From the NCBI RefSeq assembly GCF_041911615.1, contig NZ_JAYROR010000138.1:19644-83643 (forward strand): a DNA stretch of 64,000 nucleotides, in the 5' to 3' direction. Shown in pieces: positions 8,102-18,123 of the stretch. Numbering within the stretch: position 1 is the stretch's first letter; each line of letters starts with the position of its first letter. This DNA comes from Zoogloea sp041911615. GTDB lineage: Bacteria > Pseudomonadota > Gammaproteobacteria > Burkholderiales > Rhodocyclaceae. Below the pieces are notes generated by a model, which was given only the letters and a program-made list of their open reading frames with translations, was not told where the DNA came from and searched no databases. Position numbers and translations under genes: made by a program.

Positions 8102-9337
8102 TCAATCCCAGTAGGCGTAGTTAAATACTGCATCCACCTCCGAGAGGTCGCGCAGTCCGAGGCCAGCACGCACCGCTTCAGCACAATCACAGAACTCCTG
8201 ATAGACCTGCGGAGTGACGGTTGCTTTCATGGGGCGAGACGGGAATTGGGTGTATCGGGCCATCAGGATGCCCGATACCGAGTTCTGGTTCATCACGGCA
8301 AAGCGGGAGCTGTCGTAACTATGCAGAATCTCGGACATGATGTTCGGGCCGACATGACTGGCCTTGGCGAAATGTAGGAGCAGCACACCATAGGCATCCG
8401 CCGCGCTAGCGCTAGATCCCAGCGTTCTGTGCAGGTCCATCAGAGCATTCTGAAAGGTGGCGTAACTCTGCGCCACTGTTACCCGCCGCCGGTGCAGACT
8501 TCCCGAATGCCAGGCGTGGCCCGGGTTGGACACCAACTCCTCGTATAGGTCGAGGAACGTGTTTGCCGTCAGTTTGGGGGTCGTGCGGATGGTATCAAGA
8601 ATCCGGCGCGCGACAGGCAGTGAGGCGGCGCGCTTAGCCACCTGAACGTCGAAGTTGCTGTCAGTTTCGTCCGCCTTCATCAAGTCGAGGATGGCAGCGA
8701 GGTCGTCCAGGTAGGGTAGCGGCCCCGCTGGCGGGAGTTCGGCACAGGCGCGCTCCGCCCGCACTTGCGCCGCCCGGCGGTGAAGTGAATAGATGCGATG
8801 CTTCCGGGCGTACTCTGCCAGTGCTTCGTCCGTTGCCTTCTCGATTTCGCCGGATTCTAGCCAACTGAGAAATTCGTTGTCGAGATCTGAAACAAGCTTG
8901 CAGTTGGTGTGCTCGTAGAAGAGGGATGCTTCAATATTGTCGGCCAGCCCGCCCTGAGTCAGATTCGCGGAGCCCACAAATACGCGACAGATCTCGTCCG
9001 GGTATTGAAAGGCGTAAATTTTCGGATGGAAGGTGAGCTTGCTACCGCTCCCACTGATGTAAAGCTCAACGTGCCGAGGATTGTTCTCGGCCAGCTCTTT
9101 CAAAGCGTAGAGCGTGTCCGGTTCGGTGTGGAAGAAGTCGAGCCCCAGTACGAAGCGAGCAGTCAGCGTACCAGCTTCGACTGCCGCGACCATAGAGTCC
9201 CAGAAATAGCCGAGCCCGTTCCAGTTGGCGAAGGCTACGTAGCAGTCGAACCGTTTGGCTTCGTTAAACAGGTTATCCAGGCGAGTGGAATGGTTTGTGC
9301 GCTCTTGCAAGTTGCTGACAAGTTGGATAGCAAGCAT
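8102..9337 (-). CDS. Phospholipase D-like nuclease domain protein
   Basis: I choose ATG 9337 (411 residues) over the TTG at 9370 because GGAG sits 9 nt before the ATG. The N-terminal 170 residues are a PLD fold: FHPKIYAF gives H104-x-K106 and VGSANLTQGGL gives N125, the H-K-N set of PLD nucleases such as the BfiI/NgoFVII type. Only one HKD half is present, so it would act as a dimer. The rest, about 170-411, is helical and unassigned. It lies upstream of, and in the same direction as, the methyltransferase operon but 680 bp away. GC content is between island and chromosome. It may be the cleaving partner of the methylase or an independent defence gene; the context cannot decide. Confidence 0.75.
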   Translation of the reverse strand: MLAIQLVSNLQERTNHSTRLDNLFNEAKRFDCYVAFANWNGLGYFWDSMVAAVEAGTLTARFVLGLDFFHTEPDTLYALKELAENNPRHVELYISGSGSKLTFHPKIYAFQYPDEICRVFVGSANLTQGGLADNIEASLFYEHTNCKLVSDLDNEFLSWLESGEIEKATDEALAEYARKHRIYSLHRRAAQVRAERACAELPPAGPLPYLDDLAAILDLMKADETDSNFDVQVAKRAASLPVARRILDTIRTTPKLTANTFLDLYEELVSNPGHAWHSGSLHRRRVTVAQSYATFQNALMDLHRTLGSSASAADAYGVLLLHFAKASHVGPNIMSEILHSYDSSRFAVMNQNSVSGILMARYTQFPSRPMKATVTPQVYQEFCDCAEAVRAGLGLRDLSEVDAVFNYAYWD

Positions 9338-9713
9338 TGCGTGGTACTCCAGAAGACGGGAAGTTGACAACCAGCAAGATTGAAAAGTATTACTTTGGAG
9401 AAGAATATCGCAATTATGACTTTTGGGTCTTATTTCTTAGGGTTGGCTCCTGGCGATTGGCTATCTAGAAAGCTGCCGCTTGAGCTTGAGTACGTCGAGC
9501 GATAGATGACTGTCCCAAAGCTGCCGCTCCTATCTAAGCGCGCAGACGGCAGCAAAGACCGATCACCGGCCCACGCTCATTCCCCTACCGCGCCAAGCCT
9601 TCCCGCGACTACCTGCACCGCTCCGCGTCCAACACACAAAACCGTCGAATCACTCTGCACCAATCCGACCAACTCACCTCTGGGCCAGCATCTCCCCGCC
9701 CCCATCGCCCTCA
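9338..9713. other. Noncoding stretch upstream of the PLD gene
   Basis: I see no convincing gene here. A perfect 12-bp direct repeat AAAGCTGCCGCT occurs at 9469-9480 and 9517-9528, each close to a TATCTA-type half-site that resembles the array further right. The minus-strand promoter of the PLD gene should lie near 9380-9420, which is AT-rich. Confidence 0.35.
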
Positions 9714-9765
9714 CGATAGTCTCCACCCTTGATCTACGCCTACCCATCAAGGGTAAAGACTATCG
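9714..9765. repeat. Two-step perfect inverted repeat (cruciform or RNA hairpin)
   Basis: Outer arms CGATAGTC (9714-9721) and GACTATCG (9758-9765) and inner arms CCCTTGAT (9726-9733) and ATCAAGGG (9746-9753) are each perfect 8-bp complements. They are separated by matched 4-nt gaps (TCCA, TAAA) around a 12-nt loop. No T tract follows. The symmetry makes it a strong candidate for a structured RNA, a protein-binding cruciform or an end of a mobile unit. Confidence 0.7.
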
Positions 9766-9772
9766 GATAAGC

Positions 9773-9919
9773 CATCTACGCGCCTAGATCGTTCATCTAT
9801 CGCCGTAGATCAGTCATCTAGCGGCGTAGATGACTCATGGGCGCGCTCCCATCGATCATCTAGCGTCGCCCATCGACGATCTATGCCGCTCCGTCATCGA
9901 TCTAGCGCGCTCCGGCGCA
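9773..9919. repeat. Tandem array of seven 21-bp palindromic units
   Basis: Units start at 9773, 9794, 9815, 9836, 9857, 9878 and 9899, exactly 21 bp apart. Six begin with SATCTA and one with CATGGG. Most end in a partial complement (TAGAT or CCCAT), so units are small palindromes. The strongest is AGTCATCTA (9812-9820) with TAGATGACT (9827-9835). In the 9836 unit both arms change together (ATGGG/CCCAT), keeping the pairing. An outlying unit begins at 9731, also in phase. A spacing of two helical turns suggests cooperative protein binding. There are no unique spacers, so it is not a CRISPR. Confidence 0.75.
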
Positions 9920-9947
9920 GCGTAGACCACTCTATTCGGGTAAATTG

Positions 9948-9977
9948 TTGACATCATCATAGTCGTTCCACCATGAT
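9948..9977 (+). promoter_or_regulatory. Putative sigma70 promoter after the 21-bp array
   Basis: TTGACA (9948-9953) is a perfect -35 hexamer. With an 18-bp spacer it is followed by CATGAT (9972-9977), a four-of-six match to the -10. It lies 29 bp after the repeat array and about 50 bp before the ATG at 10028, so the array is well placed to regulate it. Confidence 0.5.
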
Positions 9978-10027
9978 CTTCCCCGCTTTCATCCACCTTT
10001 CATCACAAGAACCGAGGAGACGAATTC

Positions 10028-10399
10028 ATGGGATCCAACCGCAAGAACCGTATGCCGGCCGATCAGGTGCAGGCCAACATCGACGCCTATCTGGCGCTCA
10101 AGGCGATGCCCGGGTACAAGCCTTACAACCCCGCTTTCTCGCTGGAGGCGATCACCGCGGCCGTTGAACTGCTGCGTACCGCCGAGGTGAACGATCTGCA
10201 CGCCGAGCACGCGCGGCTGGCGGCACGGGATGCCATCGTCGCGGCGCAGTGGGCGCTGCAGGACATTGTTGTCGGCGCCAAGGAGCAGGTCCGCGCGATC
10301 TACGGGCCCGATTCCGACGAGATGGTGCAGGTGGGCCTCAAGAAGAAGTCCGAGAAGAAGGCCCGCAGCCGTACCAGCAAGCCTGCCGCGGTCGCCTGA
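10028..10399 (+). CDS. Small hypothetical protein with basic C-terminus
   Basis: The protein has 123 residues, preceded by GAGGAGA 8 nt before the ATG. It is soluble: a helical region (residues 12-95) is followed by a lysine/arginine-rich tail (KKKSEKKARSRTSK) that could bind nucleic acid or be disordered. I have a general impression of similar small KKKSE-tailed proteins in betaproteobacteria but no function. It stands alone between the 21-bp array and the tRNA cluster. Regulation by the array is inferred from position. The start is flanked by GAATTC and GGATCC, which I treat as coincidence. Confidence 0.75.
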   Translation: MGSNRKNRMPADQVQANIDAYLALKAMPGYKPYNPAFSLEAITAAVELLRTAEVNDLHAEHARLAARDAIVAAQWALQDIVVGAKEQVRAIYGPDSDEMVQVGLKKKSEKKARSRTSKPAAVA

Positions 10400-10489
10400 C
10401 GATCCGGGCGGTCTTCATGGCCTTGCAACGGTCGCACCGGTCGTCCATGGGTTGTGGTTGAGGTGCTGGTGATCGTTTAGCGTGGGGAT

Positions 10490-10507
10490 GGGCGACTGAA
10501 GTCGCCC
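10490..10507. repeat. Perfect palindrome downstream of the small hypothetical gene
   Basis: Arms GGGCGACT and AGTCGCCC enclose a 2-nt centre. There is no following T run, so it is more like an extragenic palindrome than an intrinsic terminator, although it could stabilise the 3' end of the upstream mRNA. Confidence 0.45.
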
Positions 10508-10603
10508 CTGCACAGACCTTTGAATAAGCGCTGCGGAGGCGGGGGATCGCGGGTGCTCCACACTTTTTTTCAAGAGGGGCTAGCGCACCCGCCAATCCTT
10601 CGT

Positions 10604-10609
10604 TATTAT
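10604..10609 (+). promoter_or_regulatory. Candidate -10 element of the tRNA cluster
   Basis: TATTAT matches five of six -10 bases and is followed by a GC-rich discriminator (CGCGCCC), as in growth-rate-controlled stable RNA promoters. It is 18 bp before the first tRNA. No good -35 hexamer was seen at 16-18 bp. Confidence 0.35.
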
Positions 10610-10627
10610 TCGCGCCCTTCACCGCCT

Positions 10628-10712
<85 letters not shown>

Positions 10713-10763
10713 AGGTCAGTGAAGATCATCCCGATGCCGGTTCCGGCGTCTGGAAGCGAATGC

Positions 10764-10840
10764 GGAGTGGTAGTTCAGTTGGTTAGAATACCGGCCTGTC
10801 ACGCCGGGGGTCGCGGGTTCGAGTCCCGTCCACTCCGCCA
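10764..10840 (+). tRNA. tRNA-Asp (GTC)
   Basis: The gene is 77 nt with encoded GCCA end. Acceptor GGAGTGG/CCACTCC, D-loop AGTTGGTTAGA, anticodon loop CTGTCAC (GTC) and T-loop GGTTCGAGTCC closely follow bacterial tRNA-Asp. Confidence 0.95.
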
Positions 10841-10863
10841 CGCATCACAAAGTTGTTCTTAGA

Positions 10864-10939
10864 GCGGCAGTAGCTCAGTTGGTAGAGCGATACCTTGCCA
10901 AGGTATAGGTCGAGAGTTCGAGACTCTTCTGCCGCTCCA
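10864..10939 (+). tRNA. tRNA-Gly (GCC)
   Basis: The gene is 76 nt with TCCA end. Acceptor GCGGCAG pairs with CTGCCGC; the anticodon stem ATACC/GGTAT encloses TTGCCAA, anticodon GCC. Confidence 0.95.
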
Positions 10940-10948
10940 TTCCCTCCA

Positions 10949-11025
10949 GCGTCCTTAGCTCAGTTGGTTAGAGCGCCACGTTGACATCGTGGAGGTCGGC
11001 GGTTCGACTCCGTCAGGACGCACCA
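10949..11025 (+). tRNA. tRNA-Val (GAC)
   Basis: The gene is 77 nt with ACCA end. Acceptor GCGTCCT/AGGACGC and anticodon stem CCACG/CGTGG enclose TTGACAT, anticodon GAC. It is last in the cluster, 128 bp from the convergent rep gene. Confidence 0.95.
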
Positions 11026-11153
11026 GGCGCTGCCTGCTCCCGTCGTTTTCCCCTGTTTGTTTCCGCCCCCAGGCCGTCTGGCGCCCGGGCGATGGCGCGC
11101 GTCCGGCGTTCGCGCTCGTCCGCCCCGCCGCGATGGTGCGCGCGGGTGGCGGT

Positions 11154-13157
<2,004 letters not shown>

Positions 13158-13230
13158 GGCGGTGCGTCGGGTGGAGCGGGGGCGACGAGTCTACTCCAAG
13201 CCGGCCCCCGCTTCGACCGCCGGGGGCCGC

Positions 13231-14325
13231 TCAGCGTCGCAGGCGGGGCGGGATCAGGCGCCGCAGCAGCGGCGTGAGGGCGGCCCGGAAGCGCGCGTCG
13301 TGCAGGCACACGCCGCCCGCCAGCCCCACCGCGCAGCCCAGCAGGGTGTCGATGAAGCGCGCCGCGATCAGCGCGCCGGGCGCGCCGCTGCCGAGCACCG
13401 CCGCCTCGGCCAGCAGGATGGTGAGCGGCGTGATGAAGACCACCGCGAAGCCGTAATGGCGCACCACCGCCGTCTCGATGACGAAGGCCAGCACCATCAT
13501 CGTCACCGAGATGCTCCATTTGTCGAGCGGCAACAGCAGCAGCCCCCACGACACCAGCAGCCCCACCGCCGTGCCGAGCACCCGGTGCACCTGTTTGTTC
13601 CACACCGCGCGCAGCGAGGCGCCCTGGATCACCGCGAGACAGCTCACCGGCACCCAGTAGGGCCGTTCGAGCTGCAAGGCCTGGGCCAGCGCCAGGGCGA
13701 TGCCGACGAAGACGCCGATCACCACCGCATCGAACACCACGAAATCGAAACTCGGCGCCGGCAGGGGCGCCACCGGCCCCGGCGCCACGCCGCGCAGGGC
13801 GTAGAGGCTGTAGAAGAAGGCGATCAGGAAGGCCAGCAGCGCCCCCAGGAAGATCAGCCCGACCACCAGCGGCACGTCGAGCAGCGCGGTGGGCGAGTAC
13901 GCGCCGATCGCCGCCGCCATCACGAAGAACAGGCTGCCCGGCGGCCCCAGCGCGTAGAAACGGCACAACATCGTCACCAGCGCCGCCACCAGGCTCAGCC
14001 CCGGCAGGATCAGCGGCGGCACCAGATGGCCCATCGTGCCCAGGGCATAACAGGCGGTCATCGCGAAGGCGCTCGCCATCAGCAGGACCATGCGGTGATA
14101 CAGCGGCGTGTTGGGCGTGTACAGGAACACCAGCCCGCCCAGCGACGAGGTGAGCCCATAGGCCAGGTGGTCGAACCACGCCCCCACCAGCAGCGGCAGG
14201 CCCGTCGCCAGCGCCGCCGCGAAGGGCATCTGCCATTGCCGGTCGCTGCGATTGACCGTGGTGAGATGCTGCCACTCGGTGCGCAGCGCGCCCCTGAGCG
14301 CCGTCCACCCCTTGCCCGAATTCAT
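13231..14325 (-). CDS. FUSC-family inner membrane protein
   Basis: The protein has 364 residues from the ATG at 14325, chosen because GGAGGAG lies 6 nt upstream; the frame stays open far further upstream only through antisense of thrB. It has an N-terminal cytoplasmic helix followed by about ten hydrophobic segments in two blocks (residues 35-190 and 205-350), the arrangement of the FUSC/AaeB-YccS membrane domain. Substrate is unknown; relatives are linked to aromatic acid efflux. It is divergent from thrB across 138 bp and shares no operon with rep by obvious function. Confidence 0.75.
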   Translation of the reverse strand: MNSGKGWTALRGALRTEWQHLTTVNRSDRQWQMPFAAALATGLPLLVGAWFDHLAYGLTSSLGGLVFLYTPNTPLYHRMVLLMASAFAMTACYALGTMGHLVPPLILPGLSLVAALVTMLCRFYALGPPGSLFFVMAAAIGAYSPTALLDVPLVVGLIFLGALLAFLIAFFYSLYALRGVAPGPVAPLPAPSFDFVVFDAVVIGVFVGIALALAQALQLERPYWVPVSCLAVIQGASLRAVWNKQVHRVLGTAVGLLVSWGLLLLPLDKWSISVTMMVLAFVIETAVVRHYGFAVVFITPLTILLAEAAVLGSGAPGALIAARFIDTLLGCAVGLAGGVCLHDARFRAALTPLLRRLIPPRLRR

Positions 14326-14463
14326 GCCGGTCTCCTCCGTGTGCTGCCCGGCGCCTCGCCCGGCGCCGCAACGGCCGACATCATAGCGACTGCCGCCCAC
14401 CCTCGCGCCGCCGGTGCAACGATCTGGAGAGGCCGCGACGGATTGCGGTAAGCTGCCGGAATC

Positions 14464-15411
14464 ATGTCCGTATTCACCCCCGTTACCGAATCCGACCTCG
14501 CCGCCTGGCTGCAGAACTACGCCATCGGCCGCCTGGACACCCTGCAGGGCATCTCCGCCGGCGTGCAGAACAGCAACTTCTTCGTCACCACCAGCCTCGG
14601 CCGCTACGTGCTGACGCTGTTCGAGACGATGCCCCGCGCCGAGCTGCCCTTCTACCTGCACCTGATGGCCCACCTGGCCCGCCACGGCCTGCCGGTGCCG
14701 GCGCCGGTCGCCAACCGCGACAACGAATACCTCGGCACCCTGTCGGGCAAGCCGGCGGTGCTGGTGGCGCGGCTCTCGGGCAAGTCGGAGATGGCGCCCG
14801 GCGTGGCCCACTGCCGGCGCATCGGCGCGATGATGGCCGGCCTCCATCTGGCCGGCGTCAACTTCGGGCGCAAGCAGGCCAATCCCCGCAACGCCGACTG
14901 GCGACGCGACTGCGCCGCCCGGGTCCGCCCGCAACTGTCCGCCGACGAGCGGGCCGAGCTCGACGCCGAACTCGCCTTCCAGGCCGGCTTCGACCTGAAG
15001 CAGCTGCCCCAGGGCGTGATCCACGCCGACCTGTTCCGCGACAACGTGCTGTGGGACGGCGAGTTCGTCGGCGGCGTGATCGACTTCTATTTTGCCGGCG
15101 TGGACGCCCTGCTCTTCGACGTGGCGGTGACCGCCAACGACTGGTGTGCCGATCCCGACGGCCGCCTCGATCCGGCCCGCACCGCGGCCTTCCTCGCGGG
15201 CTACGCCGAATCCCGCCCGTTCACCGCCGCCGAGCACGCCGCCTGGCCGGCCATGCTGCGCGCCGCCGCGCTGCGCTTCTGGCTGTCGCGCCTCGAGGAT
15301 TTCCACCGCCCCCGCGCCGGCGAGATGGTGCGGGTCAAGGACCCGGACGAATACCGCCGCATCCTGCGCCAGCGCGCCACCGACACCGCGCTGCCGGCCC
15401 TGCCCGGGTGA
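14464..15411 (+). CDS. thrB: Homoserine kinase (APH-fold type)
   Basis: The protein has 315 residues. It is the choline/aminoglycoside-kinase-fold ThrB of beta- and gammaproteobacteria, unlike the GHMP ThrB of E. coli. Visible motifs are the N-terminal GISAGVQNSNFFVTT loop, the Brenner motif VIHADLFRDNVLWDG near residue 180 and the metal-binding GVIDFYFA. It phosphorylates homoserine with ATP on the route to threonine. A ribosome site is weak. It is followed by two membrane protein genes in the same direction. Confidence 0.9.
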   Translation: MSVFTPVTESDLAAWLQNYAIGRLDTLQGISAGVQNSNFFVTTSLGRYVLTLFETMPRAELPFYLHLMAHLARHGLPVPAPVANRDNEYLGTLSGKPAVLVARLSGKSEMAPGVAHCRRIGAMMAGLHLAGVNFGRKQANPRNADWRRDCAARVRPQLSADERAELDAELAFQAGFDLKQLPQGVIHADLFRDNVLWDGEFVGGVIDFYFAGVDALLFDVAVTANDWCADPDGRLDPARTAAFLAGYAESRPFTAAEHAAWPAMLRAAALRFWLSRLEDFHRPRAGEMVRVKDPDEYRRILRQRATDTALPALPG

Positions 15412-15528
15412 AATCCGGTCGCAAAACCGACCGCCGGTTTGAACTCCACGACCGATTTGGGCTAGCATTTCACTGCAGCGCAACATGCTGATTTTTCATT
15501 CTGTCTTCCTGCTTCGCCCCATCCCGCC

Positions 15529-16329
15529 ATGACCGAACCGGCCTCTCCGGCAGCCCACCCCTACAGCAACGCGCGCCATCCCCAGCCGCGCCACGTCTCC
15601 CCGGCCCACAGCGTCGAATGGCTGAAGGCCGGCTGGTCGCTGTTCCTCAAGAGCCCCGGCGTCTGGATGATCATCAGCGTGATCTTCTTCACCATGCTGG
15701 TGGTGCTCGAATTCATCCCCCTGCTCGGCCAGGCGGTCACCCTGATCGGCTTTCCGGTGATGGTCGCCGGCATGGTGCTCGGCTGCCACGCGCTCGCCGA
15801 AGGCAAGCCGCTGCGGGTCGACCACCTGTTCGGCGGCCTCAAGGTACACGCCGGCAACCTGGCCCTGGTCGGCGTGTTCTACATGCTCATCGCCGGCCTC
15901 GCGGCCTTCGTCTCCTTCGTGATCGTGGGTGGCGCGGCCCTCACCGGCTATCTGCTCGGCGCCCTCGCCGGCCTCGGCCTGGGCCTGGTCAGCGCCATGC
16001 TGTTCGGCTTCGTGCTGTTCTCGGTGATGTGGGTGCTGCTCATCACCGCCCTGTGGTTCGCGGCGCCGCTGGTGGTACTGCGCGACACCCCGCCCCTCGA
16101 CGCGATGAAGATGTCGCTCAAGGCGTGCTTCGACAACTTCGGCGCCTTCCTCGTCCTCGGCGTGCTGATCTACGTGCTGATCTGGGTCGCGATGCTGCCC
16201 GCCGGCTTCGGCCTGCTGGTGCTGATCCCGGTGCTCGCCGGCACGCTCTACGCGTCCTACCTGGACGTCTTCGGCCCGCCCGCGACGCCGCCGGCCCTGC
16301 CGCCGGCCGCCGCGCCCGAGCCGGACTGA
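15529..16329 (+). CDS. BPSS1780-type membrane protein
   Basis: The protein has 266 residues with a soluble N-terminal 35 residues (HSVEWLKAGWSLFLKSPGVWM is the family signature start) and about six transmembrane helices. The C-terminus is a Pro/Ala tail. It belongs to the uncharacterised BPSS1780 family of betaproteobacteria. Its stop is 4 bp before the next gene, a paralogue, so they form an operon. Function unknown. Confidence 0.75.
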   Translation: MTEPASPAAHPYSNARHPQPRHVSPAHSVEWLKAGWSLFLKSPGVWMIISVIFFTMLVVLEFIPLLGQAVTLIGFPVMVAGMVLGCHALAEGKPLRVDHLFGGLKVHAGNLALVGVFYMLIAGLAAFVSFVIVGGAALTGYLLGALAGLGLGLVSAMLFGFVLFSVMWVLLITALWFAAPLVVLRDTPPLDAMKMSLKACFDNFGAFLVLGVLIYVLIWVAMLPAGFGLLVLIPVLAGTLYASYLDVFGPPATPPALPPAAAPEPD

Positions 16330-16333
16330 ACCG

Positions 16334-17101
16334 ATGCAGGCACGCACGCTTCCCTCCCAGCGCGGCTGGGCCTGGATCGCCGAGGGCTTCGCCCTGTGGC
16401 GGCGCAACCCGGCCCTCATCACCTTTCTCGTCTTCGGCTACTGGTTCTGCCTGCTGGTGGTGGCCGCCGTGCCGCTGCTGGGCCAGGTGCTAATGTCGCT
16501 GACCATGCCGGCCCTGTCGCTGGGCATCTACAACGGCTGCAAGGCGGTGGCCGAAAAACGCAAGGTCGGGCCCGAAGTGCTGATCTCGGGCTTCCGGCAG
16601 AACCTCCCCGAGCAGATCAAGATCGGCGGCATCTACCTCGCCGGCACCCTCGCGGTGCTGGGGCTCACCGCCCTGGTCGATGGCGGCATCCTCGCCGAGC
16701 TGATGCTCGGCAAGCGCAAGCTCGACGAAGCCACCGCCGACGATCCGCTGCTGACGGCCTCGCTGCTGGTGGGCACCCTCGGCTCCACCCCGCTGATGAT
16801 GGCCTACTGGTTCGCGCCGCTGCTGGCCGGCTGGGGCCGGCTGCCCGCCGTCAAGGCGATGTTCTTCAGCTTCGTCGCCTGCCTGCGCAACTGGCGCGCG
16901 TTCTTCGCCTACGGTATCGGGCTGCTGCTGGCGGTGCTGGTGCCCGGAATGCTGATCGGCCTGCTCGGCACCCTCTCGCCGATCCTCAGCACCCTGCCGG
17001 CCATCGCGCTGCCGCTGGTGTTCATCCCGGTGGTGTTCGCCAGCTTCTACGTGAACGCCACCGACGTGTTCGGCCAGATCACGCCCGCCGATGAAGCCTG
17101 A
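16334..17101 (+). CDS. BPSS1780-type membrane protein, paralogue
   Basis: The protein has 255 residues and the same plan as the preceding gene: an N-terminal RGWAWIAEGFALWRRNPALI start, then about six membrane helices. The pair probably arose by duplication. Its stop overlaps the nadD start by 11 bp, which couples this membrane pair to the NAD/ribosome genes, a common betaproteobacterial order. Function unknown. Confidence 0.75.
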   Translation: MQARTLPSQRGWAWIAEGFALWRRNPALITFLVFGYWFCLLVVAAVPLLGQVLMSLTMPALSLGIYNGCKAVAEKRKVGPEVLISGFRQNLPEQIKIGGIYLAGTLAVLGLTALVDGGILAELMLGKRKLDEATADDPLLTASLLVGTLGSTPLMMAYWFAPLLAGWGRLPAVKAMFFSFVACLRNWRAFFAYGIGLLLAVLVPGMLIGLLGTLSPILSTLPAIALPLVFIPVVFASFYVNATDVFGQITPADEA

Positions 17102-17750
17102 GCGCGGCCCCGGCCCGCTCGGTCTCTTCGGCGGCACCTTCGACCCGATCCACCTGGGCCACCTGCGCCTGGCCGAAACCGCCCGCGAAGCCCTCGGCCT
17201 CGAACGGGTGCGCTTCATCCCCGCCGGCCAGCCCCCCCACCGGGCCACCCCGGGCGCCAGCGGCGCGGACCGCCTCGCGATGGCCCGCCTCGCCACCGCC
17301 GACAACCCCGGCTTCGAGGTGGACGCCGCCGAGGTGGACGCCGCCCAGGCCAGCTTCACGATCCTGACCCTCGAGCGCCTGCGCGCCGAGCTGGGCCCCG
17401 CGCGCCCGCTGGTGCTGCTGCTGGGCGTGGACGCCTTCCTGGGCCTGCCCACCTGGCGGCGCTGGACCGAGCTGTTCGACTTCGCCCACCTGGCCGTCGC
17501 CAGCCGCCCCGGCTACACCCTCGACGAGGCCCGCCTGGCGCCCGCGCTGGCCGCCCTGACCGAGACCCGCCGCGCCACGCCCGACGTGCTCGCCACCGCG
17601 CCCGCGGGCTGCCTCGTCCCGTTCGACATGACCCCGCTGGCGATCTCTGCCACCGACATCCGTGCCCGCCGCGGCGCCGGCCTCAGCCTGCGCTATTTGC
17701 TCCCTCCGGCGGTTGTTGACTATATTTCCCGGCATCAACTCTACCTCTGA
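17091..17750 (+). CDS. nadD: Nicotinate-nucleotide adenylyltransferase
   Basis: The protein has 219 residues. GLFGGTFDPIHLGH (residues 12-25) is the nucleotidyltransferase HxGH-type loop and ISATDIRARR near 185 is the SxTxxR motif. It adenylates nicotinate mononucleotide in NAD synthesis. The ATG lies inside the end of the previous gene. rsfS starts 4 bp after it. Confidence 0.92.
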   Translation: MKPERGPGPLGLFGGTFDPIHLGHLRLAETAREALGLERVRFIPAGQPPHRATPGASGADRLAMARLATADNPGFEVDAAEVDAAQASFTILTLERLRAELGPARPLVLLLGVDAFLGLPTWRRWTELFDFAHLAVASRPGYTLDEARLAPALAALTETRRATPDVLATAPAGCLVPFDMTPLAISATDIRARRGAGLSLRYLLPPAVVDYISRHQLYL

Positions 17751-17754
17751 CTCA

Positions 17755-18114
17755 ATGGACACCCCCCAACTCGAACAACTCGTCGTATCCGCCCTCGAAG
17801 ACATCAAGGGCAAGGACATCCAGGTCATCGACACCGCCCGCCTCAGCGCCCTCTTCGAACGCGTCGTGATCGCCTGCGGCGACTCCAACCGCCAGACCCG
17901 CGCCCTCGCCCGCAACGTTGCCGACAAGGCCCGCGAAGCCGGCGTCGAGGTGATCGGCGTCGAGGGCGAAGACAGCGGCGAATGGGTGCTGGTGGATCTC
18001 GGCAGCATCGTGGTCCACATCATGCAGCCGGCCGTGCGCAGCTACTACAATCTCGAAGAACTGTGGGCCGCCACCCCGGCCCGTCCGACGCGCCCCGCCG
18101 CCCGCGCGGCCTGA
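17755..18114 (+). CDS. rsfS: Ribosomal silencing factor RsfS
   Basis: The protein has 119 residues from the ATG at 17755, directly after nadD. The family features DIKGKDIQVID, ACGDSNRQTRALA, and GEWVLVDLGSIVVHIM are all present. It binds ribosomal protein uL14 and blocks subunit joining in starvation. An Ala/Pro/Arg tail ends the protein. It is part of the nadD-rsfS-rlmH run. Confidence 0.92.
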   Translation: MDTPQLEQLVVSALEDIKGKDIQVIDTARLSALFERVVIACGDSNRQTRALARNVADKAREAGVEVIGVEGEDSGEWVLVDLGSIVVHIMQPAVRSYYNLEELWAATPARPTRPAARAA

Positions 18115-18123
18115 CGCCCCGCG

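Noticed and set aside
9773..9919. CRISPR array
   Set aside because: The 21-bp units are contiguous, imperfect and have no unique spacers; no cas gene is nearby.
10022..10036. Cloning junction, because GAATTC and GGATCC flank the ATG
   Set aside because: The flanking sequence is continuous with native codon use and a native ribosome site; two six-base sites close together can arise by chance.
13231..15486. A 751-residue fusion of the FUSC protein with an N-terminal extension
   Set aside because: The extension is antisense to thrB; the ATG at 14325 has a strong ribosome site.
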